Below, in pieces: positions 37,532 to 49,260 of a DNA stretch of 64,000 bases; position 1 is the stretch's first letter; each line of letters starts with the position of its first letter. Source of the DNA: Cynocephalus volans (taxonomy: Eukaryota; Chordata; Mammalia; Dermoptera; Cynocephalidae); contig NC_084469.1 in the NCBI RefSeq assembly GCF_027409185.1, forward strand, positions 102,549,835 through 102,613,834, given 5' to 3'. The notes under the pieces are model-generated. The model worked only from the letters and a program-made list of their open reading frames with translations, did no database searches and was not told where the DNA came from. Both the position numbers and the translations under genes were made by a program.

Positions 37532-39146
37532 TGCCTTCCTGATAGATACAAATCTCGTGTTTCCCTGGGCCAGTTAGGAGGCTTCCTATTCCAAACAGAC
37601 TCTCAGACACCCACCTACTCCTAGGCCGACAGGAGGCAAATGAGAATGGAGAGGGATGTCAGGGTGGGAGGGGGAGCGGGTGATGACTTGGAAGGACTGA
37701 CTCTGTCAAGCTAGAGCAGAGAGGAGAGAAATCGATGAAGCTGGAGGCTGGAGGGAATCCACAGTGCATGTGAGACCAGCCTGGAAAACAGACATAAAGG
37801 ACCACGATCTTTCTGCCTGTGAAGGAGACTGTTCATGACGATAATGATGATTCTACTCAACGAAACAATGGTCCTTAACATGCACTGGGCCCTTCCTTGT
37901 GCATAGACCCTGTAATTGGCTCTGATGGACAAGGACATCAAACGGGAGAATCTCAGCTAAGAAAGGCTGGTGAGCAAGGCAGGGCTCAGGGCTCTGTGTT
38001 CCTGAATGGTGGTGTTGAGCCCTTAGATACCCATGAGGCTCTGGACTTCCTTGGTCCTCTAAAAAAGGCCTAGGGGCACTTCTGAGACCACCCTTGTTGG
38101 CTTTGAGATCTCACTTTGCCAGGAGATCTAGGAATTTCTGGAAATTTAGTCATTTGTATTCCAAAATAGTAGCACGTAGGTACTGGGGTACACAGGGCCT
38201 GTGACTATCTGTGGACACCCGTGTTTATCGGTAGGCACTCGTGAACATCTGTGTTCTGGACACATTTGGAATATGTGGATACATCTGTGACTAGCCATGA
38301 ACACATGTGCATGTTAGTGTATACCCAGGTATATGCCAGTGGGCATTAGCAGACACATGCCAGGATACATGCATCTCTGTGCTGCCATCTGTGGCCACAA
38401 ACGTTCCTTTCCTTCAGATATGTTCACGAGCTGCTATTTCCATATATTCTGTGTATAATTCATGAGCCCACAAGTCAATCTACATAACAACTCTATGTAC
38501 CTGTACACTGGGTATTGCTGTGTTTACTTGCCTCTATCCTTGACCATCCATGTCCAGGTGCCACTCCACAGCCATGCTGCTAAGAGCACATTGCCTGTAC
38601 CCATAAACAGCTTTGCCACAATGAGCCAACGTGTGTGCCCATCACACAGGTGAATGCCCTCTGTGTGCTCTTCCGGATAGCCATGTATGCACGTGTGTCC
38701 GCCCAGAAGCCACAAGCATGTTTCACACCTGTGTCCACTCAAGAATATCCATGTCCTTCCATGTGCAATCCCCCACATCCATTTGTGTCCACCTGTCTAC
38801 ACCTACACACATTTCTATGCTCCTCTCAGTAGCAACTGACGTCTGTATACATTCTGTCAGCTGCCCTCCTAGGTCTCTCCAACTAACTCAATAGCATTGC
38901 AGTCAGTCCTGAAATATTCCTGCAGAATTTATGCTTCACTAATAAGCGTGGTGTCCTGTTGAGGTCACATGGCACTTACAAGGGCTAATGGAATCAGCCT
39001 CGGCCAGCAGGGTTGGGGAATCCTGGAATAGCTGGAGAATGCACTCACAAGAATGAGAAAATTCCCCTTTCTTCTCACTGTGCCAAATGTCCCAGTCAGT
39101 GCCAATCTGCAGAACCTAAGTTGCATTTTTCAAGATGTTTATGTGG
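37532..39146. other. Intron 1, low-complexity TG/CA-like DNA
   Basis: 38170-38850 is a degenerate array of ATCTGTG, ACACATG and CCATGTCC words, a decayed microsatellite. No exon was seen; ORFs there are composition artefacts. Confidence 0.45.
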
Positions 39147-39242
39147 CTGGCTGGTTGGTTCGGTTGGTTAGAGCGCAGTGTTATAACACCAAGGTCAAGG
39201 GTTTGGATCCCTGTACTGGCCAGCTGCCAAAAAAAAAAAAAA
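39147..39242 (+). mobile_element. t-SINE (CYN) monomer
   Basis: GGCTGGCTGGTTGGTTCGGT ... CTGTACTGGCCAGCTGCC plus a 13-base A-tail. It is a close tRNA-Ile match. Confidence 0.87.
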
Positions 39243-39267
39243 GTTTATAGTCCCAACACTACCCTGG

Positions 39268-39680
39268 CATCACGCTAAAGGCTGTATCACCAGACCTGTC
39301 ATTAAACTGAAGGCCGCATCACTCTGATGGGCACTACACTGACGTCTGCATCACCAGACTTGTCATTACACTGAAGGCCACATTACCTTATTGGGCATTA
39401 CACTGAGGGTTGCATCATTGGACCTGTCTTTTTTTTTAAAGATGACTGGTAAGGGGATCTTAACCCTTGACTTGGTGTTGTCAGCACCACGCTCTCCTGA
39501 GTGAGCTAACCGGCCATCCCTATATAGGGATACAAACCCGTGACCCTGGTGTTATCAGCACCACACTCTCCCAAGCGAGCCACGGGCCAGCCTTGGACCT
39601 GTCTTTATGTGAAGACTGAATCACTCTTTTTGGTCATTCCCGAGGGCCCCAATCCCAGGCTGAGTATTATACTGAGGGCT
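39268..39680 (+). repeat. 32-bp minisatellite split by a SINE
   Basis: Five units of exactly 32 bp run 39268-39427 (CATTACACTGAAGGCCRCAT-type), alternating in 64-bp pairs. Decayed units continue after the SINE to about 39680. Confidence 0.85.
39432..39592 (-). mobile_element. t-SINE (CYN) dimer, antisense, in minisatellite
   Basis: A perfect 14-bp TSD, TTGGACCTGTCTTT, lies at 39418-39431 and 39593-39606. Confidence 0.92.
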
Positions 39681-42600
39681 TCATAACTAGAAAGTAAAAT
39701 TTCAGAAGCAACATTTTCCTTCTGCACTGGGTAACTCCTCTGTGTGGGGTGTGAAGGGGCAAGCAGAGGTGGGGTTGAGAAGTGCCCCTAAGGGGCCTAG
39801 CAGAGCTATAGCAATGGAGAAGCTGTGGACTCTGTAGCCATGCACTGGGGGAGGGAAACCAGAGAGGACAGAGGAGCAAATAATACATCAGGAGTTGGAA
39901 CTTAACCCACCTGACCCACCAGTGCTGCAGGGGCTGGAGAGATTCAGAGTATGTAGCTGGGGCATCTGAACAAGCCCTCCTGGAAGCTATAGATCCTGTC
40001 GTGTCTCTGCTACCCCTGCCAAAACTCACCTTGCCATGCACTTGAGGAGAGATGCTTTACCTGCAAGCAGAGACCCCTAGGAGGCATGCACGACAGGCCC
40101 TGGCATGTGCCACACCCTCAGACGTGCTCCACATGCCCTGTTACACCTCAACACACTCAGACCTGCCTCAATACACTGCCCCATGGGCTTAGACACACCC
40201 AGTGGCCATCAGATTCCCCTTACATGAAGGGGTATGTGTACCATAGAGACACACTCAAACGTGCTGTGACACACCCTGATGCACGGGGGCAGGCTCCAAC
40301 ATCCATACACATGCTCGAGCATGCTCTGGAGGGTAGGCAGGTCTCCAGCCTCTGTCAGTCTACATAGCCGTGGTCACTTTGCCCTTCCAGATGGATTGAT
40401 GGGGCAGTAGGAGAAGGCTCTTATAAATTAAACATCGAGACGCTGTCTGAGCACCAGGCTCTGCCGGCCGCTCATTGGCTGGTTCTCTCCCAGGAGGCTG
40501 CAGGACCGCAGGGTGGGGGAGAGGGCAGGGGAAGTGGCTCTCTTAATTAATTAGTCCTAATTGAGATATCTTTGCAAATATCACTTTATTGAAGGACACG
40601 ATTCCATCCGCTCCCTGGGAATTTGTCACTTCTATGTGTCTGCAGCCCCAGAGTATCGCAGAAATGATAAGAAAAGAGAGGGCACTCCCAAGGGCTGCGT
40701 GAACCTTAGCCGTGCTTCTAATAATGACAGCAGCACCGAGGGACAGGCAGGAAGGCTCAGAGATACACAGAGGTCCAGGCGGAGAGACAGAGAGACACAG
40801 GCAGGGAGAGTGGGGGAAGCTGATACACAGAGCAGGAGACAGAACACCAGGCAGTACTGGGGACCAAAAGGACACAATCAGAGATACAGGCTCTAAAGCA
40901 CAGTTAAGAGACACAAGCAGAGACATGCAAAGGAACTTCACAACAGGGAGGACAGATGGACCTGCGGCTGGGCAGACAAACCTCCCTCTGCCTTTTCCCG
41001 CCTCGCCTGGCCTCCCCATCTCCTGGGCAAAGCACCCACTGCTGCGCTGCGGCAGCAGCGACAATCAAGCCTGATTCCTCTTTGGCCCCAGCTACCCTCC
41101 CCTTCTCTCTCCCTCCCCCAGCCACTCCCGCAATCATCTCCCTTGTTCAAAATGAGCTTCTGCAGCTGCAACCCAAACAGCTGTTCCATCTTGGAGCCAG
41201 TGCTGCGGCCTGGTGGCTGGGTCCTAGGACGGGTGGCTGCCAGGGAGCTGGCATGGCGAGTGGAGGGCGGGGGTGGCCCACCTCCACCTCCAGCCCCCAC
41301 CAGAGCTTAGCCACCATCTCTAGCATCCCCAGGGGTCCAGTCACCTAGGAGCCTCTCTGGGGCCTTCAAGGGCTTGTGCTGGTCTCGTTCACCCTGTCCC
41401 ATTCACAGAATCCTTCCTGACACCCAACACAGGTCCCGGCTCTGTACTGTCTCAGGAGGCCTCTCAGGTCCAAGAATTCTAGCCTGTCCCCCATGACCCG
41501 TCAGGGTCCTATGGCAATATGGAGACAGAAGCCCAGAGAGAGAGAGAGACAGACAGACATAGAGAGAAAGACATGACAGAGATATAGACACAGAGACACC
41601 AAGAGACAGAGATGAAATAGAGACAGACAAAAGAGACACAGAGACAGACAGAGACACAGAGAGACGGGATGAAACAGACTCAGAGAGAGAGAGAATGACA
41701 GAGATAAAGAGATGCAGACATAAGACACAGGCGGACAGAAAAATAATCACCAACAGTCATTCCACAAACATTTACTGAGTACCTACTGTGTGTTGTGGAA
41801 ATACAGTTAAGACAGGGAGAGAAATAAAGGCAGTTAATGAGACCAAGATAAGAGGAGCAGGGGGACAAAAGGAGCTTAAAAACAGACAGTCATCAAGGCT
41901 GGGACAGAGAGACCAAGACTGAGAACTGAGGCAGCCACAGGCAGACTCCATCCTCATTTCCCCTGCCTCCGCTGCCTTGGTTTCCCTCCAGCCTGGTCCC
42001 CACATCTCCTGGTGGCAGCCTCTTTCCTCCCACACGCAAACACATCCAACCCCGCATCAGACTCTCAAAGCGCCTGGACCTCTTCCAGATGGCTGCTTTT
42101 CATCTTTGCCCAGCCCAGTGAGGCAAGTAAACGTTCAAAGGAGGCAGGTTTCAAACTCACAATCTAGAAGGATTTGCTAACAATTGAGTCTTTTGAAAAA
42201 TGTGACTGGCAGCCTTGGATGCCTTTCTTCCTCAAAGGCTCCCATCCTCTGACGCTCAACCTCAGGCCAAATGGCTTTGTGCCCGGGACCCTGCCCCCAG
42301 GAAATCCCCATTGCATCCTGGCTGGTTTCAGGGACCCTCCTCTAGGTCCCTACAACACTCCAGAAACACTCCTATCACCGTGCACATCATGTCAGGTCAT
42401 GGGGTTAAATAAGGCTGGAATCTAATTGAAGTCGGGGACCTTATTCAGCTTTACATCCTATAGTCTAATACCCTTCCCACTAAAACGTAGGTGCTCAGCA
42501 AATATATCCTTACACATCAAAGTGTTTGAGCAGAAGCTGGAAGTGTACAGTTGGGAGCAGGTGAAGATGGCAGGGGTGGGTCAAATCCAGAATCATCTAT

Positions 42601-43020
42601 TTCCCTCCACCTTCTTGGCCTTCACCCTGGGCCAGCCCCCAGCATCACTCACCTGGATGAATGTGGTCACCTCTGTCCAGGTCTCCTGGCTTCCACCCTC
42701 TCCCCCCACAGGAGCCAGAGGGGAAACCAGGAACCCCCGAGGAAAGTTTTGTCCCTTTTCTGCTCAGAACCCTGCAGAGCATCCCATTCAGTCATCAATT
42801 TTTTCCTTTAACAAGTGTTTCTTGAACATCCACTGTGTGCTAGATCCTGAGCCAGGCACTGCGGCTTCAATAGTCAACAAAAAATGATTTAAAAAAAAAA
42901 TCTCTGCCCTCATGGGCATGACTTTACAGTGCAGAGAATCAGACCACAAGATAAATAAGTCACCCAAACAAAGAGGATTCGAAGGTTGAAAGTGTGATAG
43001 AGAAAAAGAAAGCACAAAAA
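39681..43020. other. Intron 1, mostly unique
   Basis: 40085-40330 is CA-like low complexity. 40540-40690 is a candidate conserved element (finding). 41040-41300 is GC-rich with two CAGCTG E-boxes. 41525-41720 is a GACA/GAGA array. An old repeat end lies at 42800-42900. Confidence 0.45.
41525..41720 (+). repeat. (GAGACA)n-like array
   Basis: Imperfect GAGACA and GAGA tandem words over about 200 bp. Confidence 0.85.
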
Positions 43021-43022
43021 AA

Positions 43023-43110
43023 GGGGCTGGCCGGTTAGCTCAGTTGGTTAGAGCACTGCCTGTAACACCGAGGTCAAGGGTTCGGATCCCCATACTGACC
43101 AGCTGTCAAA
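43023..43110 (+). mobile_element. t-SINE (CYN) monomer
   Basis: A 14-bp TSD, AGAAAAAGAAAGCA, lies at 43001-43014 and 43111-43124. The unit is the closest in the window to intact tRNA-Ile. Confidence 0.9.
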
Positions 43111-43149
43111 AGAAAAAGAAAGCATGAAAGGAGGACAGGGAGTATATGG

Positions 43150-43425
43150 GGACTTAATCTCTGTACAAATGTCACTTCCTCAGAGAGGCCACTCAATCTG
43201 AAAGTGTTCCCCCATCACTCTCCACCCCTCTTATTCTGTTCTGTATTCCTTCATAGCACATCTACCACCACCTGACACATTATAGACTTGTCTACACACA
43301 CATTTGTCACTCACTACCCCTGCCCTAGAATGTCAGTTCCATGAGGATGTTCCATTCATTCTATACCTAGCACATAGTACGTGCTCAATAAACATTTGTC
43401 AAATAAATGAGTGAGTGAATTAATG
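43150..43425 (+). repeat. L2 3' end
   Basis: CACTTCCTCAGAGAGGCCAC and AGTACGTGCTCAATAAACAT are diagnostic. Confidence 0.85.
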
Positions 43426-43489
43426 AATGGAGACACCCCCTATGAAATTCTTCTCATTCAAGTCAGAGGAGAAAGGAATGGCAGAGTGG

Positions 43490-43875
43490 GGTGATAGTTA
43501 CAGATATTTGCCCGTTCCTGTCATGTGGTCCAGGTCACAGTAAGACCACAATTATCACCCTCTTTGAGGTTAGACACAGTCATGGGATTTGCTTTAATCA
43601 ATGAAATGTGAGTGGAAGTAACATGTCACTTCCTCGGTATGTCTTTAGGAGCCAGTAGGCCATTTGCAGCCCACCCCCTTTTCCTGTCTCAATGATCGTG
43701 CCGCAAGAGAGGCTCCATCATTGGAGCAACCACCGTGGACAGATCACTCCTGCCACCGCCAGCCACAGATGGGATACATACAGAATCAAGAAATAACCCC
43801 GTGCTGTGTTAAACCACGGAGATTGAAGGTTGCTTGCACCTGCTGTGTTACTCAGCCTCTCTTGACTGATTCAGA
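43490..43875 (+). repeat. Old interspersed repeat, class uncertain
   Basis: TTAATCAATGAAATGTGAGT, ACATGTCACTTCCTCGGTAT and GTTAAACCACGGAGATTGAA resemble an old LTR-like family. It shows similarity to 29960-30350. Confidence 0.4.
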
Positions 43876-44460
43876 GTATCTGGGGTTTTCCACCCAGAAA
43901 ACTGTCAAGAAAAGACCTGGATTCTTCATGCAGAAGTCCCCAAAGAGCCTTTTGCTGAAGGCTGCTCAGACCTTCCCCATCCTTCCCAGGAGGAAAAGGG
44001 TCCTCCTGAAATAGAACACCAGTCCCCCACCTCCCCTTCCTCCCCTCCAGCTCTTAAGGAGGGGGCAGGGGGCTGGGCAGGAGCATACCATGCAAGAGGC
44101 AGGTAACTCACTTCAGGCCCCGTAATGACGGCAGCCGCTGGCAACAGAGCTGACAGCTCTTAGTCTGGTTCTGGATTTATGATCCCCAGGTGAGGAGCCA
44201 TTCCGCCAAAGGCTCCCATCCCTCAGGGATGGTTGATGGCTGGGAGTTAGCCAAAGGTAGGAGCAGCGGCAGCTTCCTCCCGCATCCTTCCCAGAGGTGG
44301 TCTGTAACCTCAATAAGCTGCTTCTCAGGATGGAAGAGCACGACCCGCCCTGAGGGTCTGGGCTCACCCCCACCACACCACTGAGATCCTTTATTCAGCC
44401 AAACACCAGCATCCAACCTCTGCCATTTCACTTCGGGAATTCACACTGTTTAGGTTCCCA
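43876..44460. other. Intron 1, unique
   Basis: No repeat was recognised. The ORFs lack splice context. Confidence 0.35.
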
Positions 44461-44464
44461 AACC

Positions 44465-44900
44465 CCTCAGCTTTCAAAGGGTGAAATTGATTTAGACACT
44501 TGACAAATATTTATTCCAGGCCTACTATTTGCTTGGCTACAATAGTAAACAAAACAATTCCTCTTTACTGAACACCTACTATGTGCCCAGCCATTTGTTT
44601 CCATTTAGAATTTTTATGAAAGTGTGATTGTTGATTTAGCCCCTTGGCAAATATTTATTGCAGGCCTATTATGCATCAGGCCTTAGAGTTCAGTAGTGAG
44701 CAAAATGCAGACATCCTCATGGATCCTGTAGTCTAACCTGGGCTCTGGATTCTCCCTGACTAATAAGGAAATTGGAGCTTAGACAGATTAATTTCCCTAA
44801 GGTCACACAGCTAGTAAATTGCAGGGTCAGAATTCAAACCCAGATATGTTTGACCCAAAGACCTATCACTAATTGAGCATCTGCTGTGTCGGGCACTGGG
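44465..44900. repeat. Old L2-class fragment plus MIR antisense
   Basis: CTGAACACCTACTATGTGCC in the left part, and the reversed MIR AAGGTCACACAGCTAGTAAA at 44798-44817 in the right part. Confidence 0.6.
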
Positions 44901-44964
44901 GAGCTTTCAAACATACATGCTTGACATAGAGAAGGCACTCAAGAGTTTTGCTGAATAAATAAAA

Positions 44965-45385
44965 TGGATGGGAGAATGGGAGAATGGATGGATGGATAGA
45001 GAGATGGAGGGACAGAGATATGGATGGGTGAAAGGATAAATATGTAAAGGATAGATAAAGAGATCATTAGATGATGGATGATGGAGGAATGGAGGAATTG
45101 GTGGATGCACAGATAGAGATGGGTGTGTGGAAGGATGGATCCATGAAAGGACAGAAAGACAGATGATGGATAATGGATAGATGGGGAGATAGATGGATGG
45201 AGATGTGGGTGGAGAGATGGGTGAAAAGATTAAGAAATGAATGTATGGAAAGATGAAAGGATGGGTGTCAAGATAAATGAATGGCAGGATGGGTGTCAAG
45301 ATGGATGGATAGCTGGAATAATGGATGGATGGATGGATGGATGGATGGATGGATGTGTGGGTGGACAGACAGCTGGAAGGATACA
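44965..45385 (+). repeat. (GGAT)n tetranucleotide array
   Basis: About 420 bp of diverged GGAT/GATG units with an almost perfect core at 45320-45356. The plus strand is GGAT, the minus ATCC. Confidence 0.92.
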
Positions 45386-45419
45386 TGGATGGGGATCTGG
45401 ACTGTAGATCTATGCTACC

Positions 45420-45530
45420 CACAATTCTGTAAGGTAAGGAATATCATTCCCATTTTAGATGAGGAAACTGTAGCTCAGAGTGGTCCTGGCCCAGAGTCAT
45501 AGATCAAGTTGGGGGGAAATCCAGATCCCA
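45420..45530 (-). repeat. MIR fragment, antisense
   Basis: TTTTAGATGAGGAAACTGTAGC and GTCATAGATCAAGTTGG are in order. Confidence 0.6.
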
Positions 45531-46690
45531 AAATAGGTCTATCGGATTCCTAAGATCCTTTCCTGCACATCTTCATGTCACGGTCCCCTCCCAGCCTCCA
45601 CCCTGAGTCCCCGAGCATCTCACTCCACAGAGCCCTTTTGGCAAGGCATAGTGAGACTGAGGGGTATGGCGGCAATCACAAGGATGGGAGAGCCATTAGC
45701 TTTCAGCAGGTGATTCATGGAAGCATTGGATCCAGGGGCTGTTAGCTATGAATGGGCCGGATTGGAGACCAGTCCGTTTGGGCACACACACATACACAGT
45801 TACAGAAAACACAAAACACACACAAGAATCCACCCACATCCATACAACACAAGCATACACACATTTTTATTTTTTTTTATTATTTATTTATTTATTTTTT
45901 TGTCCTTTTCGTGACCGGCACTCAGCCAGTGAGTGCACCGGCCAGTCCCATATAGGATCCGAACCCGCGGCGGGAGCGTCGCAGCGCTCCCAGCGCCGCA
46001 CTCTACCAAGTGCGCCACGGGCTCGGCCTCATACACACATTTTTAGACTCACACTTGCACATACACACACACACAAAGACACGTTCATACTATGTACAGG
46101 CAAAATGCTTGCACATGCACGTACATGTTTGCACAGACATATGCACACACAGAATCATAACTCAGAAACACGCCCTTACACACTTATGGGCACATTCCCA
46201 GACACATCGTATGCTTGTATTTACCCACACAGCTGCACGTAACACATGCACACATTTGCAAGGACCCACACTCCCCAGATGGTGGGGAGGGGAATATGGC
46301 TTCTGATTTCATCGGACCCCCATCTCCCTCCCCCCGAGATGGCAACAGCAAGAAGACTGCGTGATACGTCCACAAACTCATGCGCACGCGTGCAATCACA
46401 CAGCACGCACAAACGCGTAGTCAGGATCATACAATGGCAGAAACACACTCAGATACATCCACATCCAAACACACTCAGGGACACACCCACACTCATTGAG
46501 ATGCACCCTCACACACAGGAAGACACACTTGGACCCCCAGGCCAGCAACACATGAAACTTTCTCCTCACAGCCCCCATCACACACCCCCGTACACACACC
46601 AAAACACATGCATAGACAGACACACCAGGAAAGCCCAAATAATATCACTGACGTGAGAGACACACAGAAAGACACCGGTTCACACACGGG
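45531..46690 (+). repeat. CA-rich low-complexity DNA with SINE
   Basis: 45780-45865, 46046-46260 and 46380-46690 are degenerate ACAC/CACA sequence. The long ORFs here are Thr/His-rich artefacts. Confidence 0.7.
45870..46029 (-). mobile_element. t-SINE (CYN) dimer, GC-rich subfamily
   Basis: A perfect 16-bp TSD, CATACACACATTTTTA, lies at 45854-45869 and 46030-46045. The unit differs from others: the anticodon-arm part is replaced by GGGAGCGCTGCGACGCTCCC-like hairpin sequence and the second unit ends GAGTGCCGGTCACGAAAAGG. Many CpGs remain, suggesting youth. Confidence 0.9.
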
Positions 46691-47487
46691 CTGCAAGTCT
46701 GAGAATACGGCCTCAAAGCTGTCACCTGTGTCAAGCCCAATACCACCCCCCCAGGGGCTGGACAAAGCCTGGGCACATTGGATGGACCACGCCGCCCTCG
46801 TCCCCCGCCCCCGCCTCACTGGCCTGCAACCTTTGGGAGCAAAATCCTCTTTCCCTCCGGTGAAGGGAGAGAAAGAAGCGGTGTGATGGCCATTTGGGGC
46901 TGAGCGGGGGGCAGGTGAAGTTGGGGCGCAGGAGAGGGAGCCCCACGCATCCCAGACCTACGTATTGGGAGGAGTCCCGCGAACAGATTGCAGAGGGGAC
47001 GGGCGGCCAGAGGGGCGGGGGGGGGGCGGGGAGGGGCGTCCGCTCCTGTCCCCAGTCTGCTCAGCACGTGGTGCAGACAGGTAGTGGGGGAGGGAGACGC
47101 TGGGGGAGGCGGAGGCAGGGGGAGAAAAGGAGAGACCGACGAGAAGGGACACAAAGTCAGAGACGGCGCGGCAGACAGAGACAGCGAGACAGAAACAGAG
47201 AGACCCAGAGAAGCAAACCAGAGGGAAGAGGACAGAGGGACAGACGGAGCTACTCAGAGACACCGAGACACCACCAGGCAGAGACCCTGAGGGTGGACAC
47301 CCCAAGACGCCCCCCACTCCCCCGAGGCAGGGTCCCTCCCGGGCCCCCAGATCTCACGCTCCCGGCCCGCCCCGCTCGGCCGGGACCCAGCTCGGTTCCG
47401 CAGCCCTCGCCGCCTCCGCCTCGGGCCGGAGCGAGCCTGGGACGCTGGTGGCCCTCGGACGCTGCTCAGGGATCACCATCATCATCA

Positions 47488-47835
<348 letters not shown>

Positions 47836-47924
47836 TCATGCCCCGCCGCGCGTCCCTCCTCCGGCACGCCGCGGGGCGCTCGGTCCCTCGCCACCCAGCC
47901 GCCCCGGGGGCGCGACGCGAGCCG

Positions 47925-47954
47925 GGGGCCGGGGCCGGGGCCGGGGCCGGGGCC
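47925..47954 (+). repeat. (GGGGCC)5 hexanucleotide repeat in presumed 5' UTR of isoform b
   Basis: Five perfect GGGGCC units run on the plus strand, so the OLFM2 transcript carries (GGCCCC)n. They sit between the predicted start near 47982 and the ATG at 47823. The motif is the C9orf72-type hexanucleotide, here short. Confidence 0.85.
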
Positions 47955-48007
47955 GGCCGGGGGGCGCGGGGACGCGGGCTGCGGCTCGGCGCGCCTCGCG
48001 GGCTCCG

Positions 48008-48013
48008 CTTATA
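48008..48013 (-). promoter_or_regulatory. TATA-like box (TATAAG)
   Basis: The palindrome CTTATAAG at 48008-48015 gives TATAAG on the minus strand. It is the only AT-rich hexamer in a GC-rich kilobase and lies about 190 bp upstream of the exon 1b ATG. Confidence 0.6.
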
Positions 48014-48073
48014 AGGCGCCGGCTCGGCCCCCGCCCCCTCCCGCGCCTCCGCGCCGGGCACTTCCAGCCGCCC

Positions 48074-48081
48074 TGACGTCA
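48074..48081. promoter_or_regulatory. Perfect CRE (TGACGTCA)
   Basis: The full eight-base palindromic cAMP-response element lies about 60 bp upstream of the TATA-like box, the classical promoter-proximal position for CREB/ATF. The match is exact; use is inferred. Confidence 0.6.
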
Positions 48082-49060
48082 CGGCTCCCGCCCCGAGCCC
48101 GGCGGGGGCGGGGGGCGCCCAGACACACGGCCGCCCCCTCCCACGGCCTTGTCACCCCCCTCCCGGGACCGCCCGCCGGAGTAAGGGACACCCCCCCCGT
48201 GGCCTTCCCCACCCCCCACCCCACCGCCGCGGCATCCCCAGCCCCGCCCCCGGCGGTATTCCCGGGCCACCCCCCTCGCACTGTCCCTCTGGAACCCCCG
48301 CCGCTGGGGACAGGCGCCCCATCCCGACCACCCAAAGCTGGCGGAGGGCCGGAGTCGCAGCAAGTCCTCACCCACCTACTGGTAGGACAGGACCCCGACT
48401 CGCTCAAACCCCAGAGAGCGGGAAATAGGGGCGTGGGAGGCGACACCGTGCGCTCCCAAGAATCGCGCGACCCAGGGTCTCCTTTTCCTGGGAAGGGGCT
48501 TTCCCCGTACCAAGACCACTCTGGGGACCCCTCGGTCGTTTCGGGACGAGGGAAGCCCAGGGTGGCGTGGTCCGGAGCCGGTAGACGCAGTTACTTGAAT
48601 GGAGGAGCGGTGACAGGGGTCACTTGGGCAGCAGGAGGATTTCCCATTGCATCAAAGGGCGGCACTGTAACGGGGACCGCTGGGACAGAGGACATGGCCT
48701 TTGGAGGCAAGTCCCAGGCGGGTCTAGACTCACAACTTGAACTTGTGGTGGGGGCGGGGAACTCACACTTCGGACCTCCCTCCAGACCCCGGGGACCGGC
48801 TCCGGGGCCCGCCCCGTTGGGGGAGGGGAAGCGCGGTGTCCTCACCCCGCTCCCCCCACGCACCAGCCGGTGGCCGCGGCCGCGGGGCCGCCGGGAGCAG
48901 CGCCAGGCGGGTTTCAATTTCCTCTGTTTTGCCTGCACTCACGCCCCCTCCTGGCGTCCCCGCATCACCTCGCGCCGCCGCCGCTGTCGCCCTCAGCCCG
49001 CGGCCGCCGCCGTCTGGAGGCGACGATGACTCAGGCCTTTCCCCGCGGCGGCTGCTGGCG

Positions 49061-49260
49061 GAGGGCTTGCCTAGGGAGGAGCGTCGAAACACGGGCGTGG
49101 AAATGGGGGTCTTGAACCTCCTGTTTTCCTGAGCTCGACAACACCGAGAGGCAGCTTCTGCCCACGTATGACCTCCAGCAATGACTTCTCTCTGCCTCAG
49201 TTTCCTCATCTGCAAAATGGGGTGGTTGTGAGGACCCGCGAACCTAATACGTGTAAAGGG
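49061..49260 (+). repeat. MIR fragment upstream of exon 1b
   Basis: CTCTGCCTCAGTTTCCTCATC and TGCAAAATGGGGTGG are at 49190-49232. 49061-49180 is the edge of the CpG island. Confidence 0.7.

Larger units (their letters stand above)
47960..48100 (-). promoter_or_regulatory. OLFM2: Core promoter 1b of OLFM2
   Basis: A TATA-like box at 48013-48008 and a perfect CRE at 48081-48074 precede exon 1b. A start near 47980-47985 is expected from TATA spacing, giving a GC-rich 5' UTR of about 160 nt. This focused, cAMP-responsive-looking layout contrasts with promoter 1a. Confidence 0.65.

Noticed and set aside
39268..39427. CRISPR-like direct repeats
   Set aside because: Units are contiguous without spacers, the host is a mammal, and there are no cas genes.
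43023..43110. Possible tRNA-Ile gene
   Set aside because: It has A/B-box-like words, but its CCA-end pairing is lost, it has an A-rich tail and a 14-bp target duplication, so it is a SINE.
45748..46656. Thr/His-rich ORFs across CA repeats
   Set aside because: Composition artefacts of CA microsatellites.
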